A stretch of DNA of 64,000 nt from Achatina immaculata (GCA_009760885.1 CM019697.1:33817096-33881095); one strand, 5' to 3'. Shown: positions 45,105-56,316, numbered from the stretch's first letter. The notes: generated by a model from the letters alone, not told the origin. Program-made: numbers and translations.

Positions 45105-45420
45105 ACTGACATGCTAACGTCAGAGTTGGTGGACCATAGATGACCAAGACCCTGTCCCACCTGTTAGCACCCTCCCAGTAACAAGCCCAGCCTGACTAAC
45201 GGGACAGGGATCGCCATACCCTACATGGTGGTGGAGTCTGCTAAAGAAGCGTTGCGTAACCCTTGCTTGTTAGCTCGCCGCTGAGACTGAAAGAACAACC
45301 GCAATGGACCCTCTCCGAAGCCGACACCATGTTGGGTCTCAACATCTTCACAGCATCAGGTCAGGAAAGAATACCAGCCCGCAGTTCCAAGGAGGCAGAA
45401 GACAAGACAAGCGTCATTTT
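45105..45420. repeat. Dispersed repeat, copy A
   Basis: Shares with 52770-53055 (copy B) the ordered blocks ctgacatgct, ccatagatgaccaagacc, tgtcccacct, gcctgctaaa-like, gaactgaaagaa-like, ccgacaccatg, ctcaacatc and agttccaagga. Roughly 280 bp in each. No family recognised. A plus frame of 89 codons (45304-45573) starts inside and is not conserved in copy B. Confidence 0.6.
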
Positions 45421-45714
45421 AAAATTAGTGACACTCCATTAATGGAGAATTACGCAGAACTAGTACGGAACGCGGAAAGAGAAAGCGTGAATATACCAAA
45501 GTATTCTTACGCGGATGGTTACGTCAAATCAACGAAGCCAGTGAGTAGATATAAAACTAATCACGTGATGTGAAAGTTTAGAGAGAATTAAACTGTGTAA
45601 TTTGGAGCTGAATACGAAAAGCCCGTTTTTCTTACCAGAAGAATAACTAAAGATAAAATCGTTTAATTTATCGTCTATTTTTCGTGTTTTTATCTGTTGT
45701 GTTATTTTTGTACG
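45421..45714. other. Unassigned sequence
   Basis: Continuation of the 45304-45573 frame, then AT-rich DNA. Confidence 0.35.
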
Positions 45715-45748
45715 TGATCCTTGGAAAAGACTTTTGCCGAAATATTGG
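45715..45748 (+). ncRNA. Hammerhead-like motif in PLE-like fragment
   Basis: gtgatccttggaaaagactt then ttgccgaaatattgga. GAAA is kept after a hairpin; the first box is degenerate. The following gtatgttcttcattt and catcttactttctgcc resemble the 6690-6780 order. Confidence 0.3.
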
Positions 45749-45789
45749 ATTGTTATACTTGTATGTTCTTCATTTATAGTTGCTCATCT

Positions 45790-46817
45790 TACTTTCTGCC
45801 ATTCGTGCTCCTTCCCAATTTCCTCACTCTTTCTATCTTTTTTGTTTTCCGTTTTTGTGAACCATTAACATATGCCCGCCTTTATTACGGAAAGATGATT
45901 GTGAAACAAAATCTTCCTCCAAACTCTGTGCTATCAATGTCAAACGTGGACACTAACAGACAAAAACAACTGGAAAATCATCACAGCAGAAACGAAATTA
46001 TTCAGAAGAAGACTGAATGTAGCAATAAGAGACCAAATCAGAAATGACACCGTCAGGGCAAGGGTTGGAGTAACACCAGCATTACTCTACATACAGTAAC
46101 ACTAGTATTACTCTACTTACAGTAACACCAGTATTACTCTAATACACTAAAAACAAGACAAATTGTTTGGTCTTGTTACACGGTTACCACCAGACAGTAT
46201 GACCACAGAACACACTCATGCTAAGACACATGGATAGAGGCCGTCAAGGCAGGAGGTGGAGTGGCGAAGTTGCGGAAACTTTAAAGATCCCCTTATATGA
46301 AGCACATTATTGATCCCTGTCATGACGTCTATTTGTACCCTCGACACTGAAAGGTATATGAAGACGGAGGCAAGACCATTGCAAGTAACTATTACCAACG
46401 TTGCTAAGATGAAAACAAAACTATGAGAAAATATTATCAACAAGGAAAGAATTAATTTTATAATCAGCTAGTTACAAGCAATGCTAGAATCAATACAAAC
46501 ACATTGTTGTACTGTTAGCTTTCGAATAATAGTAGACAAAGCAAATTAGACGTGAGAAGACATGAATTGCTTTGTCTATTGCACTTTGGAAGAATACAAG
46601 ACGGTGCTCTGTCACACTTTATTGTGTAAGAACCTCGTTTCCTATTCACAACTACAACTTTTGGAAACAAAACTAGAATTAAGTAATTATGCTTGGAGGA
46701 GCTGGCCATTCTTACGGGCCCTTCTAGTGAGTGGGAGTGGGGTGAGGGAGGGGTTGTTAACTCTCAGTGTTTCAGTAAATTTCTTCTTCTTCTTCTTCTC
46801 AGTCTGCTTAAGTCGTT
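45790..46817. other. Unassigned; 27-bp repeat at 46055-46145
   Basis: Three units of agtaacaccagtattactct plus about seven bases. Other open frames have no recognisable domain. Confidence 0.45.
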
Positions 46818-47140
46818 AGCGTCGCAGGAAGTCTCAGACGTCAGTTCAGCGCAAGGTGAGAGGTCTAGGTAGCTTACAAGGAGTCTCAGACATCAGTCCA
46901 AAGCAAGGTAAGAAGTCTAGGTAGATTGCAGGGAGTCTCAGACATCAGTCCAAAGCAAGGTAAGAAGTCTAGGTAGATTGCAGGGAGTCTCGGACGTCAG
47001 TCCAGAGCAAGATGAGAAGTCTAGGTAGATTGCAGGTAGTTTCAGACATCAGTCCAGAGCGAGGTGAAAGGTCTAGGTAGCTTGCAGGGAGTCTCAGACA
47101 TCAGCTCAGAGCAAGGTGAAAGGCCTGGGTAGCTGTCATG
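46818..47140. repeat. ~59-bp minisatellite (gggagtctcagacatcagtc)
   Basis: Five to six units. Each contains agcaaggtaagaagtc or a close variant, which includes an AG-GTAAG splice-donor-like string. Confidence 0.85.
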
Positions 47141-47159
47141 TTGTGTGACCCCCCCCCCC

Positions 47160-47345
47160 CCCATCTATCCACGTTTTCCTTGATCGTCCTAGCGCCCTTT
47201 ATCCAGATGTTCTCGAGTTGTATGTGCCTGCCTCTGGTCGTTCTGGATTCATGCCTCGCAAATGCCCGAACCACTTAATTCTCTGATCTTCGATGTGGTC
47301 CTTGACAGGAGTTGTTCCACCCACTTCCCGGATTCTTTCATCTCC
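47160..47345 (-). mobile_element. RTE-like LINE C-terminal fragment
   Basis: The minus frame reads VKDHIEDQRIKWFGHLRGMN, a frameshifted GRSRKTWIDG and basic residues, the usual WFGH-LR then GRPRKTW order of LINE C-termini. It begins at a C14 run (47149-47162). Confidence 0.6.
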
Positions 47346-47669
47346 CACTTTATCCCTTTCTCGTCTTGTTTACCATTTATCTTAAGTATTAAATAAGCAA
47401 GAAATCTAATTAGGTAATTCCCCTGTCCTTCCAGTTAGTCTCGTGAGGTAAGAGCCACAAGAAAACAATCCTATACAACCAGAACGTAAGAGGACAGGAA
47501 ACCATCGTCCTGTATTTCATCCCCTCGTACCACAACACTTCACGTATAATATAAAAAAAATAGAGAATAACATAGTCAAACAGAGCGGCCAGACCTAAAC
47601 AGAAACAAGACAAAAACTACTCTAGTATCAGAGTTAATGCATCAAAGTACAACATCCTTTCAAACTGGA

Positions 47670-48255
47670 AGATACTGACAGAAGTAAGTAAATTCAACTA
47701 GCTCGGAACAACAACAACAACAACAACAACAACAGCTGATTAACATGAGGTTAAATCGCGATTAACGAGTAGGTAAGGCATATGCAGTTTTTTTATGATA
47801 TGGAAAAAAATACTAACAAACGAGAAGATGTCTCCGAAAGTGAGAAAAAGAGTATTAGAGTGCTATATAGAACCAGTATTTCGGTATGTTTGTGAAACTT
47901 GGACAGCTAACAAAAAGATGACAAAGAAAGGGGGAAACAACAGAAATGTGATTTTTTTTTAAAGAAAGACTCAACAAATGCTCGGACACACAGAAGAAAA
48001 AGATACACAAACAAGGAGGTTTCACAACAGCAAAAAATAGTTCAAACTATTCACAAAATAAAATGAAAACTTGTTGGACATGCCATGAGAAAACCATGAC
48101 ATTCACCAGTAAACTCAGGGGGAAAATATGTGAAAAAACCCATAGAAATATGTCTCAAAGAAGGCGCCCAACTAGCATTGAAAAACACTAAAAGCTGCAC
48201 ACAATGGAAGAACATGATCGCCCACGCTGCTGTCCAGTGGCAACATAATGAGTGA
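47670..48255 (+). mobile_element. RTE-like LINE C-terminal fragment
   Basis: Plus strand with several frameshifts: VSKFNXLG at 47690, then LTNEKMSPKVRKRVLECYIE, PVFRYVCETWTANKKMTKK, later LVGHAMRK, and near the end WKNMIAHAAVQW. The order matches the RT-thumb to C-terminal part of an RTE-like LINE. An ACA repeat (47708-47735) interrupts it. This family differs from the one at 35612. Confidence 0.65.
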
Positions 48256-48667
48256 ACGAACTACAATTAATATGCAACACTGAATGCTAGAATAGTTTCC
48301 GGAAATAAAATTAAGTTTAAAATCGTACTACAGTCAACATTCATAAGTCGCTGACAGTTCCAGATTTCTGCATCTAACTTCTTTTTGTGGAGCCTGCCTT
48401 GCTTCGTAATCGGCTGGTACAGCACTGTGATGGCCACAGCAGTGGTCTCAAGTTTCTTCTGCACATGATACAAGAAACAGCTACTGCCTCAACTACAACA
48501 TTCCAAGCGATGAAGCTGTGGGGCGAGACAAACTCTGAGCAGGTCAGAGAAACAATTCGAATAAACAAAAAAGATAACAAAGGAGGTAAAAAATATCAGA
48601 TTGCAGAGAAAGAAAAAAAGAAAGAGATAAAATGCCAGAGTAGAAAGAAAACTATGATAGCGTCAGA
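48256..48667. other. Unassigned sequence
   Basis: Plus frame 48387-48671 has a Lys-rich end from AAAGAAA repeats; no domain. Confidence 0.35.
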
Positions 48668-48701
48668 ATGAAACGGAGGGGGCGGATTACTGCAGCAGAA
48701 A

Positions 48702-49560
48702 GAGAAAAGGTAGAAACTGTAGAAATATTAGAGCGAGAAAAAGAAAAGGTAGAAACTGTAGAAATACTAGAGCGAGAAAAAGAAAAGGTAGAAACTGTAG
48801 AAATATTAGAGCGAGAAAAAGAAAAGGTAGAAACTGTAGAAATATTAGAGAGAGAAGAAGAAAAGAGAGAAACTGTAGAAATATTAGAGCGAGAAGAAGA
48901 AAAGGTAGAAACTGTAGAAATATTACAGCGAGAAGAAGAAAAGGTAGAAACTGTAGAAATATTACAGCGAGAAGAAGAAAAGGTAGAAACTGTAGAAATA
49001 TTAGAGCGAGAAGAAGAAAAGGTAGAAACTGTAGAAATATTAGAGCGAGAAGAAGAAAAGGTAGAAACTGTAGAAATATTAGAGCGAGAAGAAGAAAAGG
49101 TAGAAACTGTAGAAATATTAGAGCGAGAAGAAGAAAAGGTAGAAACTGTAGAAATATTAGAGCGAGAAGAAGAAAAGGTAGAAACTGTAGAAATATTAGA
49201 GCGGCAAGAAGAAAAGGTAGAAACTGTAGAAATATTAGAGCGGCAAGAAGAAAAGGTAGAAACTGTAGAAATATTAGAGCGGGAAAAAGAAAAGGTAGAA
49301 AATGTAGAAATATTAGAGCGAGAAGAAGAAAAGGTAGAAACTGTAGAAATATTAGAGCGAGAAGAAGAAAAGGTAGAAACTGTAGAAATATTAGTGCGAG
49401 AAGAAGAAATGATAGAAACTGTGGAAATATTAGAACAGGAAGAAGAAAAGCCAGAAACTGTAGAAATTTTAGAACAAGAAGAAAAAATAGAAACTGTAGA
49501 AATATTAGAATGAGAAGAAGAAAGACAAAATGTAGAAATATTACAGCGGGAAGAAGAAAG
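48702..49560 (+). repeat. 39-bp minisatellite, 13-codon repeat ORF
   Basis: About 21 units of 39 bp. The plus frame 48668-49513 is open (281 codons, MKRRGRITAAER then EKVETVEILEREE repeated). Unit differences include K/E (aaa/gaa), E/Q (gag/cag) and R codon changes (cga/cgg). Units decay after 49515 and lose the frame. No known protein family is recognised; the 13-residue period is not a simple heptad, though the sequence is highly charged and helix-prone. Treated as a repeat, with coding possible but unsupported. Confidence 0.85.
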
Positions 49561-49929
49561 ATAGAAAAAAATGTAGAAGTAATGGAGTGGAAAGAGGAAA
49601 ATGCAGAAATATTATGGTAAAAAGAAAAAAAGACATATCATAATACACTACATGAAGCTGGAAAGTAAAGAAAAGATGCAGCCATTGGAATAGGCAGAAA
49701 AAAAGAAACTACATTCCGGAAATCAGATTTAAAATATTGTTTTTTTCCGTTTCCATACATCTCCAACATTCCTACTTTTTATAATACTGCCGGATAAACC
49801 ATTCTTTAATTTCGGAAAAGCAGTTTGTACAGAAGTCATTCAATCGTTAATTGCTGCTTTACCTTGTAACGTGTCTGAGATTGTTTATGTTGTCTTTTTT
49901 TCTGCTTTATAAGCGTGCTTAATCATTAC
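49561..49929. other. Unassigned sequence
   Basis: Nothing recognised. Confidence 0.4.
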
Positions 49930-49989
49930 TACACATTGAAGAGGACACAGAGCAAGAAGTGGGCAGCGATAATTCGATCAGTTACACAC

Positions 49990-50235
49990 ACACAGAGCGT
50001 GGACGAGCCAACAGTAAGAGAATTGAAGAAAGCAGCCATATTTGCCATATCAAAAGACATAACAATATACTGAAGACAGTGCTAGAAGGAAAGTGGAAAG
50101 ACAGCAAGCGAGAGATAGACAGAGATGTAGATGGGAAGATAATATACGATAGTGGACAGGATACAGCCTAGCTGAACACACCATCATTGAGAGGGATGAC
50201 GAAGGCTAGAGATTCCTCAGTGCCAACTTTCCTTC
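49990..50235 (+). mobile_element. RTE-like LINE C-terminal fragment
   Basis: CHIKRHNNILKTVLEGK (50040-50095) matches GHIKRHDNLEKTVLEG of the copy at 35612. After a frameshift the frame reads RQRCRWEDNIRQWTGYSLAE and ends FPSDDGT with a stop. The C-terminus therefore belongs to a different RTE-like subfamily. Its last codons are the seed of the minisatellite that follows. Confidence 0.7.
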
Positions 50236-50525
50236 TGATGATGGTACATAATAATGCTAACTTTCCTTCTGATGATGGTACATAATAATGCTAACTTTCC
50301 TTCTGATGATGGTACATAATAATGCTAACTTTCCTTCTGATGATGGTACATAATAATGCTAACTTTCCTTCTGATGATGGTACATAATAATGCTAACTTT
50401 CCTTCTGATGATGGTACATAATAATGCTAACTTTCCTTCTGATGATGGTACATAATAATGCCAACTTTCCTTCTGATGATGGTACATAATAATGCCAACT
50501 TTCCTTCTGATGATGGCACATAATG
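50228..50525. repeat. 34-bp minisatellite grown from a LINE 3' end
   Basis: About nine near-identical units of aactttccttctgatgatgg followed by tacataataatgct. The first unit is continuous with the LINE C-terminal codons (SANFPSDDGT). Confidence 0.95.
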
Positions 50526-50529
50526 ATGG

Positions 50530-50735
50530 TGGTGCCATGTGAACATGATGATGGCGTTCATATTTTCCTTGACCTGAAAGCACGTCAGTCAGTATGACGT
50601 TGTCGGTGTCACGTTTGACTGCCTTTCCTTTTGTACTTCTAGAAGGAACCAGGCGCCTATTTCTACGGCTGGGTGACTGGGACGCTTCCAGTCGGACTTG
50701 AACCATCACCCATCTCCGCAGAAAGCTCCGTTGAT
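50530..50735 (-). mobile_element. tRNA-derived SINE, second copy
   Basis: A B box GGTTCAAGTCC (50694-50704, minus) preceded by tgcggagatggg, as in the copy at 43198. The aaggaacc-gg-gcctatttcta block (50634-50665) aligns with 43308-43340. The A box is not recognisable. Confidence 0.55.
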
Positions 50736-51004
50736 GTGGGGAAACAGAGAAAGTAAGACATCAATCTGAAATGCTATCATCACAGACATGTGGAAAACAA
50801 GAGAATCTGCTAGACTAAAAGATGATTTGAAAACTATGATAAATGACTCAAGTTGAGAGAAATATGTATACGGTCTGAAGAAGTCAAGAAACATGACATA
50901 AAGAAACAGAGATTCTAAAGGAACATTTTGTTTTACAAATGGAAAACAACAAAGCTTTCGTACAGTAAAGTAAAAAAAACAGTTTTGTAGGATTCAGTCA
51001 GTCA
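50736..51004. other. Unassigned sequence
   Basis: Nothing recognised. Confidence 0.4.
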
Positions 51005-52510
51005 GTCATTCGCATGCCCCTTGTAGAACTTTGCTTCCCTAACAGCTTTACTGTAGACCTCTCGGTTGCAAGTAAGATGCCCTGCTGCTGATGCATCCAT
51101 TTGCAAATTATCAGCGATGTCTTCGCCTTGGTCTTCCTCTCTTTCTTTTTCCCATTATGTATCCTTCCAAGACTGTCTTCTCTAAATTCTCATGACGTTT
51201 AATGTATCCAAAATATTTAAGTTTTCTCTCTTTAATCCTCATTGTTAGCCAGCCTTCTTCAATATTAAGTTCTTGTAGTATGGATGTATTTGTTCTTTTT
51301 TGTGTTCATGATATTTGAAGAACTCTTCTGTAGCATTTACATTCAAAGTCATGTATGTGTTTCTCAGCTATTTTGTCCAGGTCTCACATGCATATGTTGC
51401 GATGGAAAGATGTATGCCCTTAAAAATCTTACTTTTGTAGTTCTGTCTTTTCCTCTCCACAGCTTCTGCAGTTGTTTTAATTGCTGAAGAGTGATAGTTA
51501 TCCTCCTTTTAATTTCCCTCATTATATCTCCATTACTAGTTATTAATGATCCAAGATATTCAAAACTCTCCACCTCTTCCAATTTTTCCTAACTGATACA
51601 TACTTCAGCTGCCTTATTTGTTTTGTCAGTTGTCATCAATTTAGTTTTCTTCGCATTAAGATACAGGCTTTGCTCTTCACTATTCTTACGGACTGACATA
51701 ATTAGTTTTTCCATTCCTTTTTGTGTTGTGGACAGTAATACTGTGTCATCAGCATATCTAATATCTGATATTTCATAACCTCCAACTGCTATGGCATCGT
51801 AATATTCTTTGTCTACATCTTTTCTAACATTCCTCATTATATGTTCAGTATACAAGTTAAATAAGTAAGGCGACAATATGCACCCCTGACGGACCCCTTG
51901 TTTTATGTCAAATCAGGTCGTTGTTTCACCATTTATTCTTACTGCTACAACAGTAATACTAATTGAATTAAAAGCGTTAGAAATCCCATTGTTTCCCTTA
52001 TTTCCAAGAGCTTCTGGCGTTGTACACAATGAAATGCCTTTGAATTAGTACATAAAAGATAAATATAGATTCACATTAAATTCTGTGCATTTCTCTGTTA
52101 TTAATCTTATAATGAATATATAATCTTTTGATCCTCTTTCTTGTCTAAAACCAGCTTGGACCATATTGACATCTTCGTCTATTTTCTTACGAAATCTAAC
52201 CATTATGATTTTTAATAAAATTTTACTGGCATGACTAATCAGGGCAACAGTTCTATAGTTTGTGCATAATGTCAAGTTACCCTTTTTTGGCAGTGGTATG
52301 AATACAGTTGTTTTTCATTCTTTTGGCCAAATACCTGAATGCCATATCTTTTTACATAGTGCATGATAGATTGCTACACATTCCTCTCCTCCTGATTTAA
52401 CAAGTTCAACTGTTATCACATCTTAAAGATGTACCATTTTTCATATTCTTTAGTGCCCATAAAACTTCTTCCATTGTCGGTTCTGATTCTTTCTCCTCCA
52501 ATAAAATAGA
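51005..52510 (-). mobile_element. RTE-like LINE, decayed copy
   Basis: Minus-strand homologue of 36100-37630. Blocks include LCTNYRTVALISHASKILLK (52200-52275), MVQAGFRQERGSKDYIF, SPYLFNLYTEHIMRNVRKDV, IRYADDTVLLSTTQKG and VESFEYLGSLITSN, and the end shows the YFGHIK and GRPKRRW region in shifted frames. Several stops and indels break the frame (for example near 51590, 51880-52045 and 52280-52400). The tail is (TGAC)n at 51000-51015. YADD is intact but the copy is dead. Confidence 0.9.
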
Positions 52511-52560
52511 TGTGCGCCATTTACGAAAGATTGTTCCGTTTTGGCAATCAGCAACCAATA

Positions 52561-52805
52561 GCTGACATGCTGGAGTCAGGGTTTGGCGTACCATAGCTGG
52601 CATGCTGGAGTCAGGGTTTGGCGTACCATAGCTGACATGCTGGAGTCAGGGTTTGGCGTACCATAGCTGACATGCTGGAGTCAGGGTTTGGCGTACCATA
52701 GCTGACATGCTGGAGTCAGGGTTTGGCGTACCATAGCTGACATGCTGGAGTCAGGGTTTGGCGTACCATAGCTGACACGCTGGAGTCAGGGTTTGGCGAA
52801 CCATA
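52561..52805. repeat. 35-bp minisatellite (tagctgacatgctggagtca)
   Basis: Seven near-identical units ending gggtttggcgtacca. The unit corresponds to the left end of the dispersed repeat whose copy A at 45105 has it once. Confidence 0.95.
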
Positions 52806-53055
52806 GCTGACCAAGACCGTGTCCCACCTATCTGTTTGTACTCCCACTAATTTTATTGTTATAGGGTCTGACCTGGTTATAGAAGCCTGCTAAAGGAGTG
52901 TTGCACACCCCTGGCTGTTTTGTAGCTGCACTCATGAACTGAAAGAATACCCCCCCCCATCATAACTTGCTCCCAACCCGACACGATGCTGTGCCTCAAC
53001 ACCGTCAAAGCATCGGCTGCATAGAATATCATCTTGTAGTTCCAAGGAGATTTAA
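52770..53055. repeat. Dispersed repeat, copy B
   Basis: See copy A (45105-45420). It contains a C9 run and ends at agttccaaggaga before a polypurine tract. Confidence 0.6.
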
Positions 53056-53545
53056 GGAGGAAGAAGAAAAAGAAGGAGGAGGACGAAGAGAAGAAGAAGA
53101 AGGATGAGAAGGGCCCAGAAGAAGAAGAAGGAGGAGGAGAAGAAGAAGAAGAAGAAGAAGAAGAAGGAGGAGGAGGAGGAGGAGAAGAAGAAGAGAAGAA
53201 GAAGGATGAGAAGGGCCCAGAAGAAGAAAAAGGAGGAGAAGAAGAAGAAGAAGAAGGATGAGAAGGGCCCAGAAGAAGAAGAAGAAGAAGAAGGAGGAGG
53301 AGGAGAAGAAGAAGAAGAAGAAGAAGAAGAAGAAGAAGATGATGAGAAGGGCCCAGAAGAAGAAGAAGAAGGAGGAGGAGAAGAAGAAGAAGAAGAAGAA
53401 GAAGAAGAAGAAGAAGAAGGGCGAGACGAAGAAGAAGAAGAATGAGAAGGACGAGACGAAGAAGAAGAAGAAGAAGAAGGGCGAGACGAAGAAGAAGAAG
53501 AATGAGAAGGACGAGACGAAGAAGAAGAAGAAGAAGAAGGTATAT
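53056..53545. repeat. (GAA)n/(GGA)n polypurine tract with 12-bp motif
   Basis: GAA/GGA triplets in which gatgagaagggcccagaaga recurs five times at about 60-90 bp intervals; GGGCCC is the only recurrent non-purine element. All large ORFs here are artefacts. Confidence 0.95.
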
Positions 53546-54339
53546 AAATAACTGCAATAAGATAATGGCTACAGTATGAAAAAATAAACCACATTCCAGA
53601 AGATGAGAGTAAAAAGGAAAGAACTGGGCAGGGGGGGGGGGTGGGCTCAGAAGGCGGATATAAAAACACACCTTTAGTCCTTACCTTTCGAACATAAAGG
53701 TAAATTAACAGACGCTAAAGATAGGTTCCAGGTGGAAAGCTGAGCGTGAGAACGAGTGCTTGCTGTTCAGATTTCACTTACACCCGGATACATCTTACCA
53801 TAACAGGATCTACTTTTACGACTATCGCGCCTCGACTCTACCTTAGAAACGGAAGTGTTAAATCTTCTTGGTGGTTTTCGGCCTCTCTGAAAGCCACTAA
53901 ATAAACATATTTGTACAAGTATGGCTCCTAAAAATGGATGTTTCATATTTTCTTAAGGCGAATGGCGTAAAAGAATGCCATGTACATGGGAAATCCACAC
54001 AGCAGAATCCGTAAAAATGGGTGGAGTATACAGTTTCATGCTTTCTAATATGAGAGTTACAGACGATGTGGAAATGGTGATTTCAAAGTCACAACAGCCG
54101 GAACAGGCACAGGCGTCGCCCTCGAGGTGAAAGGTTATCGCTAAGATACTGCGAACGAAGAAGAAGAAGATTGCTAAGATATGTTTGAAAATCTGCGCAA
54201 ATTTTGGAGTTCGTTTAGAATCTGAAGCAAAATTTCTGAAAAAAAGTAAATATAAAGCGTTATTTCAGCTTTGAAATGGGAAAAGAAAAATTCCCAAATT
54301 TCCCAGAGGCGGAGCATCTGCCTTAGTTTAGACGGCTTC
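53546..54339. other. Mostly unassigned
   Basis: Apart from the micro-insertion at 54149-54172, no gene or repeat was recognised. Confidence 0.4.
54149..54172 (+). mobile_element. 24-bp LINE 3'-terminus micro-insertion
   Basis: ctgcgaacgaagaagaagaa plus gatt, matching the 3' end of the I-clade LINE at 27939-30017. It is flanked by gctaagata at 54140-54148 and 54173-54181. Confidence 0.55.
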
Positions 54340-54800
54340 ATTTAGTTAGTTTAGGCGTTTCCTTCTTTCCTTGGGGTTACCATTAGAAGAGATGAAACTG
54401 TTGGGGTTTTTTTTTCAAATTTCTCCCTTTAGTTAGTTTATCCGTTTCTTTCTTTCCTTAGGGTTACCTTTAGAAGAGACGGAACTGTTGGCTTTCTTTA
54501 AACTGCTCCCTTAAGTTTGTTTAAGCGTTTCCTTCTTTCCTTGGGGTTACCTTTAGAAGAGAAGAACTGTTGGCTTTCTTTAAACTTCTCCCTTTAGTTA
54601 GTTTAAGCGTTTCCTTCTTTCCTTGGGGTTACCTTTAGAAAATATGGGCACTAACACCATATCCATATATGCCTCTAAGGCATGGGAAGCTTATCTTTAC
54701 CTTTTTTTTTACCTTTAGAAGAAACTGTTGGTTTTCTTTAAACTTCTCCCTTTAGTTAGTTTAGACGTTTCTTTCTTTCCTTGGGTACCAATAGATAATT
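54340..54800. repeat. ~80-90-bp tandem repeat (ccttctttccttggggttac)
   Basis: Five units containing ttagttagtttaagcgtttc, ccttggggttacctttagaa and gaaactgttgg. The fourth unit is split by a 70-bp insertion. Confidence 0.85.
54641..54710. mobile_element. 70-bp insertion with 10-bp TSD
   Basis: Sequence starting aatatgggcactaacaccat and ending cttatctttacc then T9 interrupts a tandem unit and is flanked by acctttagaa at 54631-54640 and 54711-54720. It contains a perfect hairpin, atgcct-cta-aggcat. Family unknown; it may be a SINE or LINE end. Confidence 0.55.
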
Positions 54801-55501
54801 TGGTTAGGGTTATCAATGCACTCCAGATTATAATATTTATCGGTTCTGGTCTGTATATCAGTGACTTGAAGTGTTCTTTGATTAGTACTATCTTATAATT
54901 CTGCCACTTGAATCTATGATATTGTTGAAATTTGAGTGATGGCTATTGTCACCGTTTTAATTTTATAAATGCGCGTTACTACTTCGTCTTTTCGTTCACT
55001 TCACACGTACTGAATATCACTACGCGTGGTACTAAATGTTTCACCACAACAATGAGTTCTTAACACACATTGTCGCTATAAAATTCAGATGGTTCGTTCT
55101 TGAATCAAATTACAGTTCACCTTTAATGTTCACCAAATGAGATTCACAAGTATCAAATTAAGGCATCTCCGAAAAGATTTTACACAAAGATTCACAAATA
55201 TCAAATTTTATGCATTTCTCACAAAGTACTAATAATCCTTTTCAGCTTGAGATGCTATCTTCTATCTGTACTCAACTACTCCTAGTTCTAAACTTCTTCT
55301 CTCTCTCCTGAATACCTACTGGCTTTGCTTGTCAGTCTGCTCTATCTGTTATTGCTCTCCTATCTATCCTTACATTCTTCTTTTTCTCTGTCCTTTCTGT
55401 CTTCCGTCTTTTCTATCCCTGTATTCCGTATTCTCTTCTAAAAACTGCTTGCCTGGCTTATATATCGTAAGTCAATTGTCCAAAAGTACACACCTCTAAA
55501 T
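54801..55501. other. Unassigned AT/pyrimidine-rich sequence
   Basis: Nothing recognised. Confidence 0.4.
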
Positions 55502-55770
55502 CACAATAATTAGTGTATAAGTATACAACTATACACGAAGAACTGCAGTAAAGCTGTGATACCAGAATGTATAAAACAGGAAAAAGTAGGAGCAGCTTTA
55601 TTACTTAACGATTACAAAGTTGTGACGTTTCGGCGTGAGCCTTAATCACACAAAAACATACAGGACGAAGACGTAGAGAGAGGAGATAAAGTATAGGTTC
55701 ACATGAATGCTATTTAAAATTTAAAAAAAAATTTTTTTTTCTAAAGAGTACTTAGCTGTAAATTGTGCTG
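55502..55770 (-). mobile_element. PLE terminal repeat, solo copy
   Basis: Nearly identical to 60432-60675: cacaataattagtgtataag at the start, gtgataccagaatgtataaa, the hairpin motif at 55624-55648 (minus: tgattaaggctcacgccgaa followed by acgtc) and gagtacttagctgtaaat at the end. No ORF attached; it diverges after about 55762. Confidence 0.75.
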
Positions 55771-56303
55771 GTTGGCTACGTGCTGATTGGGCTCAGACAC
55801 GAATTCGGAATGAGCTGGTTAACACCCCTTGGTCATCCTGTTGGTCTGCTGGACTATTCATGTGTACAAATTGCATCTTAAGATTAGCAAATATGCCTCA
55901 CCTGTCAGTAAGTCTGTTGCGTCAAATCCATCTAATCATTTTTCTCGCATGGGTAAACTTTTATTATCCAGTATCAGATATTTGCGATACTTGTAGGGGA
56001 GATCTGTTTACACAGTGTCCACCTGTCTTTCTCCATATGTACTATTGTTTTCTGTGTAAATCCTCACAGTTAGTACTCTTGGCGTGCTTCCTTAATCCGT
56101 CCTATATTATCGGCCTCCATCTTGTCTAGTATTTATAAGTATCTACTTAATTCTATCGTAATGATACTAATACCGCGGAAGTGTTCCTCTCCCACGGTTT
56201 CTCAAATTTTCCGTCATTTCTTACCTACATTATATTTATCAATAATAATCACAACTATAATAAAAATGTTAATAACAATAATAATAATAATAACAAAAAC
56301 AAC
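55771..56303. other. Unassigned sequence
   Basis: Two short plus frames (55860-56129, 56122-56313) without recognised domain; ATA/ATT repeats near 56280. Confidence 0.35.
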
Positions 56304-56316
56304 AATATCCTAATAT

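Noticed and set aside
48660..48675. Overlapping stop/start (ATGA) suggesting coupled genes
   Set aside because: A bacterial-style argument that does not apply; both frames are low complexity.
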